A stretch of 64,000 nucleotides of DNA from Chitinophaga eiseniae (GTDB taxonomy: Bacteria; Bacteroidota; Bacteroidia; Chitinophagales; Chitinophagaceae): the NCBI RefSeq assembly GCF_900167135.1, contig NZ_FUWZ01000002.1, positions 1,948,651 through 2,012,650 on the forward strand, written 5' to 3'. Positions 9,449 to 18,302 of this stretch are shown here, piece by piece. Below the pieces are notes generated by a model. It was not told the origin of the DNA. It saw only the letters and a list, made by a program, of their open reading frames with translations, and made no database searches. Numbering within the stretch: the stretch's first letter is position 1; each line of letters begins with the position of its first letter. Made by a program: the position numbers and the translations under genes.

Positions 9449-10584
9449 AGTAACTGCGCCTGCTGTTGCAATACCTGCTCGTACAACGCTTCGTATTTCG
9501 GAATGATATTGTCGATGTGGAAACGTTGCGCCTGCGCCAATGCTCCTTTCCGCAGTTTAGCCAGCAAGGCGTCGTCCTGCAGTAACTTAATGGCATGGGC
9601 GGCCATACCGTCCACATCTCCTACATCACTCATATAGCCGGTTTGACCGGGGATATTGATCTCCGGTAAACCGCCGGCATTGGAAGAAATGACCGGGACC
9701 TGTGCCGCCATGGCTTCCAGCGCCGCCAGGCCAAAGCTCTCATAGTCAGAAGGCAGCAGGAAAAGATCGCTGATAGACATGACGTCTTCCAGCTGTTCCT
9801 GTTTACCCACAAACCGTACATCTTCGCAGATACCCAGCTCGCGGCACAGGCACTCGATGGTAGGCCTGTCGGGACCGTCACCCACCAGCAGCAGCTTGGA
9901 AGGCACTTCCTTCCTTACTTTCGCAAATACCTTTACCACATCAGGCACCCTTTTCACTTTGCGGAAGTTGGATACGTGCAGTAATATCTTCTCGCCGTTA
10001 GGCGCGATGGCGTTGCGGAAATGAGGCATCTCGCGACGGCTGAAACGCTGTGTGTCTACAAAGTTGTAGATCACGGAGATATCTTTTTCTATCTGGAAAT
10101 ACTTATAGGTTTCGTCCCGCAGATTTTCAGACACCGCGGTGATAGCGTCTGATTCATTGATGGAGAAGGTCACCACCGGGGCGTAGGTCTTGTCTTTGCC
10201 CACCAGGGTGATGTCTGTACCGTGCAGGGTGGTAATAAAAGGTACTACCCGGCCCTGCTTGCTAACGATCTGTTTGGCCATATACGCCGTAGAGGCGTGG
10301 GGAATGGCGTAGTGTACGTGGAGCAGGTCCAGCTTCTGGTTCAGGATAACGTCCACCATGGTGCTACTCAGCGCCGACTCATAAGGCGGAAAATCGAAAA
10401 GAGGATAGGTGGGTACCTGTACCTCATGGTAGTATATGTTGGCGTGAAAAGCATTGAGCCTCACGGGCTGTTGGTAGGTAATGAAGTGTACCATATGGCC
10501 TTTGTCTGCCAGGGCTTTGCCCAGCTCGGTGGCCAGCACGCCACTACCTCCGTATGTCGGATAACATACTATTCCTATGCGCAT
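9445..10584 (-). CDS. bshA: N-acetyl-alpha-D-glucosaminyl L-malate synthase (bacillithiol pathway)
   Basis: A GT4-family GT-B glycosyltransferase of 379 residues, the usual BshA length. The start at 10584 (MRIGIVCYPTYGGSGVLATE) fits the BshA N-terminus; in-frame codons further upstream are unlikely. LLHVHYAIPHA, TLHGTDITLVG and the nucleotide-sugar motif ESFGLAALE (E-x7-E) are characteristic. It transfers GlcNAc from UDP-GlcNAc to L-malate, the first step to bacillithiol, a low-molecular-weight thiol. No bshB or bshC lies in the window. It converges on the second EnvC gene. Confidence 0.9.
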   Translation of the reverse strand: MRIGIVCYPTYGGSGVLATELGKALADKGHMVHFITYQQPVRLNAFHANIYYHEVQVPTYPLFDFPPYESALSSTMVDVILNQKLDLLHVHYAIPHASTAYMAKQIVSKQGRVVPFITTLHGTDITLVGKDKTYAPVVTFSINESDAITAVSENLRDETYKYFQIEKDISVIYNFVDTQRFSRREMPHFRNAIAPNGEKILLHVSNFRKVKRVPDVVKVFAKVRKEVPSKLLLVGDGPDRPTIECLCRELGICEDVRFVGKQEQLEDVMSISDLFLLPSDYESFGLAALEAMAAQVPVISSNAGGLPEINIPGQTGYMSDVGDVDGMAAHAIKLLQDDALLAKLRKGALAQAQRFHIDNIIPKYEALYEQVLQQQAQLL

Positions 10585-10772
10585 GATCTTTATTTTAACG
10601 AACGGAAAGCGACAAGTAATAAAGTCCTGATAATGTGTGCCAGCGACCAGATTACTTTGCATAACGAAGGTAACGCTGAATTTCGAATTACCGGAAACCG
10701 CTAAACCATTTATTTGTTATTTGTAAGAACCCTGCCAATTAATTAGTTTTATTGCAAAATTTAGCCGCTTAT

Positions 10773-12146
10773 ATGAGAAAACGCCTTTTGCCAATGCTGC
10801 TGACCTGCCTGTTACCGGCAGTGACCAGGGCCCAGCAGTCAGACTCCCTCGTTTTACGACAGATGGCCGACGAAATCCTGAGAAACAGCACCGCTTATGA
10901 AAACCTCCGCGTACTGACAAAGACCATCGGCGGCAGGCTGGCGGGTTCTCCTCAGATGGTAAAGGCCGAACAGTGGGGCGTAAAAGCCCTGAAAGCCGCC
11001 GGAGCAGACACGGTATACCTGCAGGAATGTATGGTGCCGCACTGGGTGCGGGGCGAAAAAGAAGAAGCCCGCATCGTATCAAAGCTGCGTGATTTTGTGC
11101 CGCCATTGAATATCCTCGCCCTCGGCAATTCCATCGGCACCGGTAAAGCCGGTGTTACCGCCCCGGTACTGGAAGTAGCCTCCTTCGAAGACCTGGAAGC
11201 AAAAAAAGACCAGGTAAAGGGTAAGATCGTTTTTTATAACTATCACTTCAAGCCGGAGTTCATCAAGACCTTTTATTCTTATGGCGATGCGGTGAAATTC
11301 AGAGGCCAGGGCGCCAGCAAAGCAGCCAAATACGGCGCTGTGGCAGTGATCGTACGCTCCATGTCTCATGGCGCCAACAATTTCCCGCATACAGGCGCTA
11401 TGTCATATGACCCGGCCTATCCGAAAATACCGGCCGTAGCGATTGGCCTGCAGGACGCCGACCGCCTGAGCGACCGGCTGAAGAGGGATAATTCCGCTAA
11501 AGTATTCCTGCGTACCACCTGCGAAATGCTGGCAGATGTTGTAGGGCATAACGTGATTGGTGAGATCCGCGGCAATAAAACCCCCGACCAGTACATTACG
11601 GTCGGCGGCCACCTCGATTCATGGGATGTCTGCGAAGGCGCGCACGATGATGGCGCCGGCTGCGTACAGTCTATCGAAGTATTACGCACTTTCAAGGCGC
11701 TGGGCATTAAACCTGCCCGCACACTGCGTGTAGTGCTGTTTGCCAACGAGGAAAACGGTACCCGCGGCGCTAAAAAATATGCTGAGCTGGCGAAACAACG
11801 TAACGAAAAACATGTACTGGCGCTGGAAAGCGACGCCGGAGGCTTTACGCCAAGAGGCTTCACTTCTACCATGGAACCGGAAAAAAAGGCGAAAATGATC
11901 AGCTGGAAACCCCTGCTGGAGCCTTATGGACTGTACGACCTGGAGGGACCAGGCGGCGGCACCGACGTTGGACAACTGCACGCGGCGATCGGTACCCCTA
12001 TGGTTGAACTTTCTCCGGACAGCCAGCGTTATTTTGATATTCATCACGCGGCCAACGATGTGTTTGAAGCAGTAAACAAACGTGAACTGGAACTGGGTGC
12101 CTTTGGAATGGCCGGTCTGATTTATCTCGTGGATCTTTACTTTTGA
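10773..12146 (+). CDS. Exported M28-family metallopeptidase with PA domain
   Basis: 457 residues from the ATG at 10773, with a signal peptide ending near TRAQQ. The Zn-aminopeptidase ligands of family M28 are visible: GGHLDSWD (His280, Asp282), GAHDDGAG, the catalytic pair in ANEENGTRG, ESDAGGF and the C-terminal HHAANDVFE. A PA-type insertion spans roughly residues 110-240. It probably removes N-terminal residues from peptides in the periplasm or outside. It is divergent from bshA and 25 bp ahead of a small membrane-protein gene. Confidence 0.88.
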   Translation: MRKRLLPMLLTCLLPAVTRAQQSDSLVLRQMADEILRNSTAYENLRVLTKTIGGRLAGSPQMVKAEQWGVKALKAAGADTVYLQECMVPHWVRGEKEEARIVSKLRDFVPPLNILALGNSIGTGKAGVTAPVLEVASFEDLEAKKDQVKGKIVFYNYHFKPEFIKTFYSYGDAVKFRGQGASKAAKYGAVAVIVRSMSHGANNFPHTGAMSYDPAYPKIPAVAIGLQDADRLSDRLKRDNSAKVFLRTTCEMLADVVGHNVIGEIRGNKTPDQYITVGGHLDSWDVCEGAHDDGAGCVQSIEVLRTFKALGIKPARTLRVVLFANEENGTRGAKKYAELAKQRNEKHVLALESDAGGFTPRGFTSTMEPEKKAKMISWKPLLEPYGLYDLEGPGGGTDVGQLHAAIGTPMVELSPDSQRYFDIHHAANDVFEAVNKRELELGAFGMAGLIYLVDLYF

Positions 12147-12171
12147 TCATAACGTTTACTAAACTATTCAC

Positions 12172-12561
12172 ATGGGCCGGTTTATTTTTATCATCATCAC
12201 TATCATCGTCCTGGTACTGGGCGGCATCTTCCTGTACAAGTTTTATTTCGTCTTCGGCAGGGGCGTGAAGGCTGGTGAGCTCAACTATTTCGTGGAAAAA
12301 GGATATGTCTTCAAAACCTATGAAGGAAAACTTATCCAGTCCGGCTACAAAGGCCGTACCGCCGGAACCATTCAGTCCAATGAATTCCAGTTCTCCGTAG
12401 CGGATGAGCGTATCGCGCAACAGCTGATGACTGCCAGCGGTAAAACCGTGGAGCTGCACTACAAGGAATACCTGGGCGCGTTGCCGTGGCGCGGCTACAG
12501 CCCGTTTATCGTAGACAGTGTCATCAGCGTCAGGGACGCCTCCGGCAAAGATCTTCCTTAA
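12172..12561 (+). CDS. Small membrane-anchored protein of unknown function
   Basis: 129 residues: one N-terminal hydrophobic segment (residues ~4-25, FIFIIITIIVLVLGGIFLY), then a compact soluble domain with KAGELNYFVEKGYVFKTYEG and a C-terminal ALPWRGYSPFIVDSV segment. I do not recognise a family with a known function. It lies 25 bp after the M28 peptidase gene and just before a strong terminator, so the two are probably co-transcribed. Confidence 0.75.
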   Translation: MGRFIFIIITIIVLVLGGIFLYKFYFVFGRGVKAGELNYFVEKGYVFKTYEGKLIQSGYKGRTAGTIQSNEFQFSVADERIAQQLMTASGKTVELHYKEYLGALPWRGYSPFIVDSVISVRDASGKDLP

Positions 12562-12575
12562 CGCCATCAGGGATA

Positions 12576-12618
12576 AAAAAGCGCGGGTTATCATGTTACA
12601 TGATAACCCGCGCTTTTT
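12576..12618. terminator. Bidirectional rho-independent terminator
   Basis: A 20-bp perfect stem (12576-12595 with 12599-12618) with a 3-base loop; A run on the left and T run on the right. It sits between convergent genes (12561 plus, 12632 minus) and can serve both. Confidence 0.9.
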
Positions 12619-12631
12619 AAGTGATCGTTGT

Positions 12632-13345
12632 TTATATCATACCGGCGTACAGTAAAAATATCGCCGGCCGCTTATGCAGGTCCGGCAATGCTTTCCGCCA
12701 TTCTTTGATCGTTTTGGTTTTGATGAATTCTTCCGGACCGGTGATGTCAACGGCCACACACAGCCGGGTATGATCTTTACAATGGTCCAGTATGTCCTTT
12801 AGCAGTTGATTATTACGGTAAGGCGTTTCTATGAACAACTGCGTCTGTTTTTTCCTTTCAGATTCCTCTTCCAGCTGGCGCAGCGCTTTGCCTCGCTCCG
12901 GGGCTTTGATGGGCAGATAGCCGGTAAACTGGAAGTTCTGGCCGTTCATACCGGAGGCCATCAGGGCCAGCAGCATGGAGTTGGGGCCTACCATCGGAAT
13001 TACACGGGCATCGATGCTATGGGCAGCCTGCACGACGAGGTGGCCGGGATCTGCGATGGCCGGGCATCCTGCCTCACTTAATACGCCGATGTCGGTGCCC
13101 GCCAATAAATGTTTTTTTGCCAGGGCTACATCTGGTGGCTGGTTTTCGTGCATAGGCAGCAACTGCAGCTCATCGATATTGATGTTTCTGTCCAGTGCTT
13201 TCAGGTAACGGCGGGCTGTCCGCTCGTTTTCTACATAAAATACGCGCAACTGCTGTGCAATCGCAGTTGTATAGGCAGGAATGCTGAACAGGGCGTCAGC
13301 GCTCAGCACAGTAGGGATCAGGTACACTTTGCCTGTAGCACTCAT
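12632..13345 (-). CDS. RsmI/tetrapyrrole-methylase family SAM-dependent methyltransferase
   Basis: 237 residues. GKVYLIPTVL opens the methylase fold, followed by FYVENERTARRYLK, the glycine-rich SEAGCPAIADPG (residues ~91-102, equivalent to the SDAGTPxxSDPG of RsmI) and VPMVGPNSML-like segments. RsmI 2'-O-methylates C1402 of 16S rRNA; this protein is shorter than E. coli RsmI (286) and the motif is altered, so it may be the second, less studied paralogue common in Bacteroidota. The upstream EI24 gene ends 2 bp before its start, indicating co-transcription. Confidence 0.75.
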   Translation of the reverse strand: MSATGKVYLIPTVLSADALFSIPAYTTAIAQQLRVFYVENERTARRYLKALDRNINIDELQLLPMHENQPPDVALAKKHLLAGTDIGVLSEAGCPAIADPGHLVVQAAHSIDARVIPMVGPNSMLLALMASGMNGQNFQFTGYLPIKAPERGKALRQLEEESERKKQTQLFIETPYRNNQLLKDILDHCKDHTRLCVAVDITGPEEFIKTKTIKEWRKALPDLHKRPAIFLLYAGMI

Positions 13346-13347
13346 GG

Positions 13348-14193
13348 TTATATCAGTTTTTTATGTTGTAAATCGATGGTGGCGGCGATCACCGCATAGG
13401 AAGGAGCCAGCATCCAGCCAACTACAGGTACCAGCATGAAGATGTAAAACACCATGCCGTTGCCCAGCGCCATTCCGCGGTGCTGACGGATAAACTGTAT
13501 GCTCTGCGCCATAGAAAGGCGGTGGCGTTCACAGCTGTAGTCCATCATGGAGAAGCCATAGAAATAAGCTTCGATGAAAAAGCCGATCATAGGGGTAATC
13601 CATCCTACCACCGGGATAAAGGACACCACCAGTAATATCAGGATGGCGCCTGTCTGGTATACGATGTTGCGGAAAGACATGCGGATGCCACGCCAGATGT
13701 CCTGCCCCAGCTGTGCCCAGCTGAAGGGAAACTCACGGTATTCGAGAATAGCTTCTGTTTTCTCCGACAGATAGGAGAAGACGGGGGACGCTACAATGAG
13801 AAAGAGATATTTGAAGTAGGAAAAGTACCAGAATACAAAAACGATGCGGACAGAGAAGGCCACCAGGATAAACAGGAAGCTTACCCAGCTGCTTTCCAGG
13901 TCTTGTACCCACTCGGTGATATGCAACAGTTTGGTCAGGTATTCCACAAAATCACCTGAATAGCCCCATACAAAATAAAATCCGGTGAAAAACAGTAAAC
14001 AGTAAATGATGCCGGGTATCAGAATCCACTTCCACAACTTATGCTGCATAATGAACTGATGGGCTTTTCCGTATGATTGAATGGCCGACAGTACCTCTCT
14101 GAATGAAAACAACAACGCCTGAAATTTTTTGGTGACAGAAAATTTTACATGAATAATTTGATGATGAACGAAACTAAGGCAAAAATATTTCAA
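13348..14193 (-). CDS. EI24/CysZ-like integral membrane protein
   Basis: About 281 residues if translation begins at the TTG at 14193; a shorter start near the LLFSFREVL segment (around residue 27) is also plausible, since homologues usually begin close to that point. About five hydrophobic spans are visible (WILIPGIIYCLLFFTGFYF; FLFILVAFSVRIVFVFWYF; ILILLVVSFIPVVGWI; near the C-terminus MVFYIFMLVPVVGWML). The EI24 family includes the sulfate channel CysZ, but no sulfur-assimilation genes are nearby. It lies 2 bp upstream of the RsmI-like gene. Confidence 0.75.
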   Translation of the reverse strand: MKYFCLSFVHHQIIHVKFSVTKKFQALLFSFREVLSAIQSYGKAHQFIMQHKLWKWILIPGIIYCLLFFTGFYFVWGYSGDFVEYLTKLLHITEWVQDLESSWVSFLFILVAFSVRIVFVFWYFSYFKYLFLIVASPVFSYLSEKTEAILEYREFPFSWAQLGQDIWRGIRMSFRNIVYQTGAILILLVVSFIPVVGWITPMIGFFIEAYFYGFSMMDYSCERHRLSMAQSIQFIRQHRGMALGNGMVFYIFMLVPVVGWMLAPSYAVIAATIDLQHKKLI

Positions 14194-14240
14194 ATCCGGC
14201 CAGGAATTACTGAAATCGCTGATTTTGTGTGGTTCATGAT

Positions 14241-14275
14241 AAAAAAAAACCGTGTGGCCTAAGCAACACGGTTTT
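14241..14275 (-). terminator. Rho-independent terminator of the PorP/SprF gene
   Basis: Read on the minus strand, AAAACCGTGT (14275-14266) pairs with ACACGGTTTT around a short loop and is followed by a T run (14249-14241). It lies 30 bp after the stop of the gene ending at 14305. Confidence 0.8.
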
Positions 14276-14304
14276 GATATATGATCAGGTGACAGACACG
14301 TATG

Positions 14305-15324
14305 TTAGAAACGGGGACACAGGGTTTTGTACTTGTTGTTCTCGTTCCGGGTATGGATATAGATCAGGGAGATCTCCAGGCCGCCGCGGGCGTTGGAGGC
14401 CGGTCGCAGGCTGGATACGTTGGTATCGTAAGTCATCCCTACCTGGAATCCTTTGATCTGCATCCCTACATAAGGGATGATAGCGTCTTTCATACGGTAC
14501 CAGCTGCCGAGGAACAGCACGGTCGGATTGTTTTCATCCATTTCGCTGAGGGTAAAACCATAGGCGCCGCCGAAGGTGAATTCAGAGGCGGTGCTTTGCT
14601 TCATGTACAGGATGCTGGTGTGAAAACGATCTTTCCCGTTGACCGGCACCGAGCCTCCGCCGTGTAAGGTCCAGCGATAGCTGAGGCGGTTCTGGGTCTG
14701 GTCCATGAAAGATTCTACGGGTTGGGTAATATGATAATAGGAGGCGCCCAGATAGATGTTGGACGATTCTCCGATCAGGCCGTTATACAGGATCCCAATG
14801 TTGGGATCGAAGTAGGAAATTTTCGGGTTGACCAGCGTTTCATTGCTGGGAATCAGCGGGTTATACCCGTTGTTGTCCATCTGGTTTTCAAACTGCAGTT
14901 TGGTGTTGTCTATCCTCTTCTGTACCAGCGTTCCCTGTAAACCAATGGCAATGGTATGGTTGCCTTCCGGGTCCAATCCTTTGTGATAGGCAGTGCTGGC
15001 CGACAGGTAGGTAGAAGTAAGAGCGCCGCCCCCGCTTCTGTCGTACATCGCCATCAGGCCCACGCCCCAAATATCCGTATAGGAAATAACATTTTTCAGG
15101 ATACCAAAATCAATGGCAGCCGTGCCGGTCACAAAGGGCGTGGAAATGCTGCGCCATTGAGAACGGTAGTTGCCCGATATACGGTAATCGCCTGAAAATA
15201 AACCTGTAAAAGCCGGGTTAAGGGTGAGCGGTGACGCAAAAAACTGCGAAAAGTGCGGGTCTTGCGCCCGCAGTGGATTTAAATAGAAGAATATGGTCAA
15301 GAATAGTAATAAAGCTCTTTTCAT
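14305..15324 (-). CDS. PorP/SprF family type IX secretion membrane protein
   Basis: 339 residues with a signal peptide (ending PLRAQ) and the family signature QDPHFSQFFASPLTLNPAFTG (in part, residues ~20-40), then alternating beta strands of an outer-membrane barrel. Members help export or anchor type IX substrates; SprF is usually paired with a large adhesin gene, but none is adjacent here. The gene stands alone, with a terminator downstream and a long inverted repeat upstream. Confidence 0.88.
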   Translation of the reverse strand: MKRALLLFLTIFFYLNPLRAQDPHFSQFFASPLTLNPAFTGLFSGDYRISGNYRSQWRSISTPFVTGTAAIDFGILKNVISYTDIWGVGLMAMYDRSGGGALTSTYLSASTAYHKGLDPEGNHTIAIGLQGTLVQKRIDNTKLQFENQMDNNGYNPLIPSNETLVNPKISYFDPNIGILYNGLIGESSNIYLGASYYHITQPVESFMDQTQNRLSYRWTLHGGGSVPVNGKDRFHTSILYMKQSTASEFTFGGAYGFTLSEMDENNPTVLFLGSWYRMKDAIIPYVGMQIKGFQVGMTYDTNVSSLRPASNARGGLEISLIYIHTRNENNKYKTLCPRF

Positions 15325-15450
15325 ATGATAAGCTTAAAGCATAGGGTTTATGCAGTAAGGGTGAAGGTACACCAAATATGTTATATTTCAAATTAAATCC
15401 ATGTGTAAAAATGTTAATACGGCATGAAAATCCTATCGTGCATAATAAAT

Positions 15451-15526
15451 TTACGGATTTAACAATTTAAATAATGGTGTAAAATCGTGTGATATACTGC
15501 CATTATTTAAATCGCTAAATCCGTAA
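15451..15526. repeat. Imperfect 27-bp inverted repeat between upp and the PorP/SprF gene
   Basis: Arms 15451-15477 and 15500-15526 match at 24 of 27 positions, the three mismatches clustered in the middle, with a 22-base spacer. It is in the 245-bp gap upstream of the PorP/SprF gene and 43 bp after the upp stop. It may terminate upp or be a small palindromic element; there is no classical T run. Confidence 0.6.
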
Positions 15527-15569
15527 GCTGTATGCTGAAAATTCCTTTTTATTAAACGCCGGACCCGGA

Positions 15570-16223
15570 TTATTGTTGTAATTTATTTCCGAAGGCGAGA
15601 TCTCCTGCATCGCCAAGACCCGGTACAATATAGCCTTTGGCGGTCAGTTCATCATCAATATCTCCTGCCCAGATGGTAATATTGGATTTGGTATTGCGCA
15701 GCACGTATTCAATACCCACCGTACAGGCAATGGCGACTACCAGGTGAATATGACTGGGTTTGCCGATTTCCTCCAGGTGCTCAATGGTTTTTACCAGAGA
15801 GGAACCTGTAGCCAGCATGGGATCGGAGAGGATCAGCACCTGTCCTTCAATGGAAGGACTGCTCACATATTCCAGGCTGATATCGAAAGAGCCGTCGTGG
15901 TTGTGTTTGCGATAAGCGGAGATAAACGCATGATCGGCTTTGTCGAAATAATGCAGCAAACCCTGATGGAGCGCCAGCCCTGCCCGCAGAATGGTGGCGA
16001 GTACCGGCTGTGCTTTTAGCACCCGGCAATTGGCAATACCCATAGGGGTGGTCACTTCTTTCTCCACATAATCCAGTGTCTTGCTGATTTCGTAGGCGGC
16101 TACTTCGCCCAGCCTTTCCATATTACGCCGGAAGCGCATACGGTCCTGCTGTATCTCCACATTCCGGATCTCGCTTAACCATTCACCTACCAGCGAATTT
16201 GTTTCACTTAAATTGATTATCAT
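15570..16223 (-). CDS. upp: Uracil phosphoribosyltransferase
   Basis: 217 residues. It salvages uracil to UMP using PRPP. The PRPP-binding loop appears as ILSDPMLATGSS (residues ~130-141), with LATILRAGLALHQG earlier and the uracil-binding C-terminal YIVPGLGDAGDLAFG. Length and motifs are those of bacterial UPRT. The VWA-protein gene ends 47 bp upstream on the same strand, so shared transcription is possible. Confidence 0.95.
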   Translation of the reverse strand: MIINLSETNSLVGEWLSEIRNVEIQQDRMRFRRNMERLGEVAAYEISKTLDYVEKEVTTPMGIANCRVLKAQPVLATILRAGLALHQGLLHYFDKADHAFISAYRKHNHDGSFDISLEYVSSPSIEGQVLILSDPMLATGSSLVKTIEHLEEIGKPSHIHLVVAIACTVGIEYVLRNTKSNITIWAGDIDDELTAKGYIVPGLGDAGDLAFGNKLQQ

Positions 16224-16270
16224 ATATCTGCTTCGCTTTGAAGCGGCAAATTACCGAAAATATATGTAAC

Positions 16271-18193
16271 CTATTCCTGGTCCTTGCCGATCAGCTGTGC
16301 TTTTTTCACCAGCTGAATAAACTCCGCCCGGTATCCTTCTTTGTCCTGGCCTTTGGCAGAAGAAGCGAGTTGCAGCACATCATTGTACGTGATAGCGCCC
16401 TTAAAGGCGGAATTACGTAATAGCTGTCCGAAAGCCGCGGCTGCAGTGGCCATCCGGAAATCTTCCGGGGCTTCTGTGATCTGCTGCCGGTTGTAGGGCA
16501 ACACCTGTTCCATCAGCCGGCTCTTGTTTTCCTGGGGCTGTTTGTAACGCAGCTTTACTGTCAGCACTTCCGGCAGATGACCTACAACGGTATGTTGCTG
16601 GTATTTCAGCGGATCTACCCAATTAACGCCCTTACCGGCCTTGTCGGTGGTGGAAATGATTTCATACAGCGCCGTCACGGTATGGCCCACGCCCATATCA
16701 CCGGCGTCTTTTTTATCGTTATTGAAATCTTCATTTGCCAGCAACCGGTTTTCATAGCCTACTAACCGGTACGACTGCACGAAGGCAGGGTTAAATTCCA
16801 CCTGCAGCTTCACGTCTTTCGCGATGGTAAACAATGTACCGCCGAATTCGGTCACAAAGGTGCGGCGGGCCTCCTCGAAGTTATCAATGTAAGCATAGTT
16901 GCCGTTGCCTTTGTCGGCCAGCAGCTCCAGCTTGTTGTCTTTGTAGTTGCCCATACCGAAGCCCAGTACTGACAGGAAAATGCCCTGCTGCCTTTCTTTT
17001 TCGATGAGCCGTTGCAGCGCTCCGTCGCTGGAGGCGCCGATGTTGAAATCACCGTCAGTGGCCAGGATGATACGGTTGTTGCTTTTGGCGCTGCGGTTCT
17101 CTGCGGCGATCTTGTAGGCCAGCTCTATGCCCTCGCCGCCCGCGGTAGAACCGCCAGCCTGCAGAGATTCCATGGCTTCCAGGATTTTCTTTTTCTCACT
17201 GCCGCTGGTAGAAGGCAATACCACACCGGCAGCGCCGGCATACACTACCACAGCCACCTTGTCTTCCGGGCGCAATTGCTGTACCAGCGCGGCAAAAGCA
17301 CGTTTCACCAGGGGGAGTTTGTTCTCTTCGTCCATAGAGCCGGACACATCAAGCAGGAACACCAGGTTGGAAGGCGGCAGCTCACGGGCATCCACATCTT
17401 TCCCTTTAATGGCAATGCGTACCAGCTGGTGGCTGGTGTTCCAGGGGCATACGGCCATATCGGTATAGATGGCCACAGGGTCTTTGCCGGTGGGTGATTT
17501 ATAATTATAGTCGAAATAATTGATCATCTCCTCCACACGTACCGCATCCTGTGGCGGCTGAACGCCCTGGTTCAGGAAACGGCGCACATTGCTGTAGGAA
17601 GCCCTGTCCACATCGATGCTGAAAGTACTCAATGGCTCATCGGTGGCGGCGTGGAAAATGTTTTCGGTGACAGGGCTGTAGTCTTCCGTATTGAAACGGC
17701 CTGCCGGCGCACGGCGCTTCCCGTTGCCGTAGTTAACGGCTACACCGGCTACTTTACCCTGCAGTGAGTATGCCATCGGTGACGCTATCGGCGTGGCAGA
17801 CGGTTCTGATAACGGCTCCGGGGCCTTATGGACATAACCGGTAGTGATCACTTCTTCCAGTACCCTGTCATCTTTGGCGTTAACAGGATGAAGGATGGGC
17901 TGCATGTTAATAACAACGGATGAGAGGCCGGCAGTAATTTGTAGGGTAGTGGTCTGGTAATCGGCGGCAATGGCTTCAAGGGTTAAGGGGCCGTTGGGGA
18001 CGTTCAGGGTAAACCGGCCTTTTTGATCGCTGTGGGTGATGGCTTTACCGCCTTTTTTAAGGCTGATAACAGCGCCGCTGATGGCGGCATGGGTCTTTTT
18101 GTCCTGGACACGCCCCGTAATGGTACGCATCTGCGCGGTGGCCTGCATCACCAGCAGACAACCCAGCAACAGCAGGGAGAGGTATTTTTGCAT
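16271..18193 (-). CDS. Exported VWA-domain protein with carboxypeptidase-regulatory-like N-terminus
   Basis: 640 residues from the ATG at 18193 (signal MQKYLSLLLLGCLLVMQATAQ). Residues ~22-100 form a CarboxypepD-reg-like beta domain (GRVQDKKTHAAISGAVI). Residues 111-155 resemble the plug start of SusC-type TonB receptors (LEEVITTGY and SLQGKVAGVAV). Residues ~186-230 match the VWF-N-terminal region of YfbK-like proteins (FSIDVDRASYSNVRRFLN). A VWA domain with an intact MIDAS (DVSGS, 282-286; TDGDF) covers ~275-450, followed by the YfbK-type C-terminal domain. It is probably a metal-dependent adhesion or scaffold protein in the envelope; its ligand is unknown. Confidence 0.85.
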   Translation of the reverse strand: MQKYLSLLLLGCLLVMQATAQMRTITGRVQDKKTHAAISGAVISLKKGGKAITHSDQKGRFTLNVPNGPLTLEAIAADYQTTTLQITAGLSSVVINMQPILHPVNAKDDRVLEEVITTGYVHKAPEPLSEPSATPIASPMAYSLQGKVAGVAVNYGNGKRRAPAGRFNTEDYSPVTENIFHAATDEPLSTFSIDVDRASYSNVRRFLNQGVQPPQDAVRVEEMINYFDYNYKSPTGKDPVAIYTDMAVCPWNTSHQLVRIAIKGKDVDARELPPSNLVFLLDVSGSMDEENKLPLVKRAFAALVQQLRPEDKVAVVVYAGAAGVVLPSTSGSEKKKILEAMESLQAGGSTAGGEGIELAYKIAAENRSAKSNNRIILATDGDFNIGASSDGALQRLIEKERQQGIFLSVLGFGMGNYKDNKLELLADKGNGNYAYIDNFEEARRTFVTEFGGTLFTIAKDVKLQVEFNPAFVQSYRLVGYENRLLANEDFNNDKKDAGDMGVGHTVTALYEIISTTDKAGKGVNWVDPLKYQQHTVVGHLPEVLTVKLRYKQPQENKSRLMEQVLPYNRQQITEAPEDFRMATAAAAFGQLLRNSAFKGAITYNDVLQLASSAKGQDKEGYRAEFIQLVKKAQLIGKDQE

Positions 18194-18278
18194 AATATGG
18201 ATGTTTTCTGCCGGCATGATGCAGGGGATATCACCGATTCCATAAACCGGTTAAAAAAAATTACCGGAAGGGAAACCC

Positions 18279-18286
18279 TACCTTTG
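18279..18286 (+). promoter_or_regulatory. Possible -7 element of anmK
   Basis: TACCTTTG matches TAnnTTTG 16 bases before the anmK ATG. A matching -33 TTG is not evident. Confidence 0.35.
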
Positions 18287-18302
18287 CCAAAATTTTAGTT
18301 GA

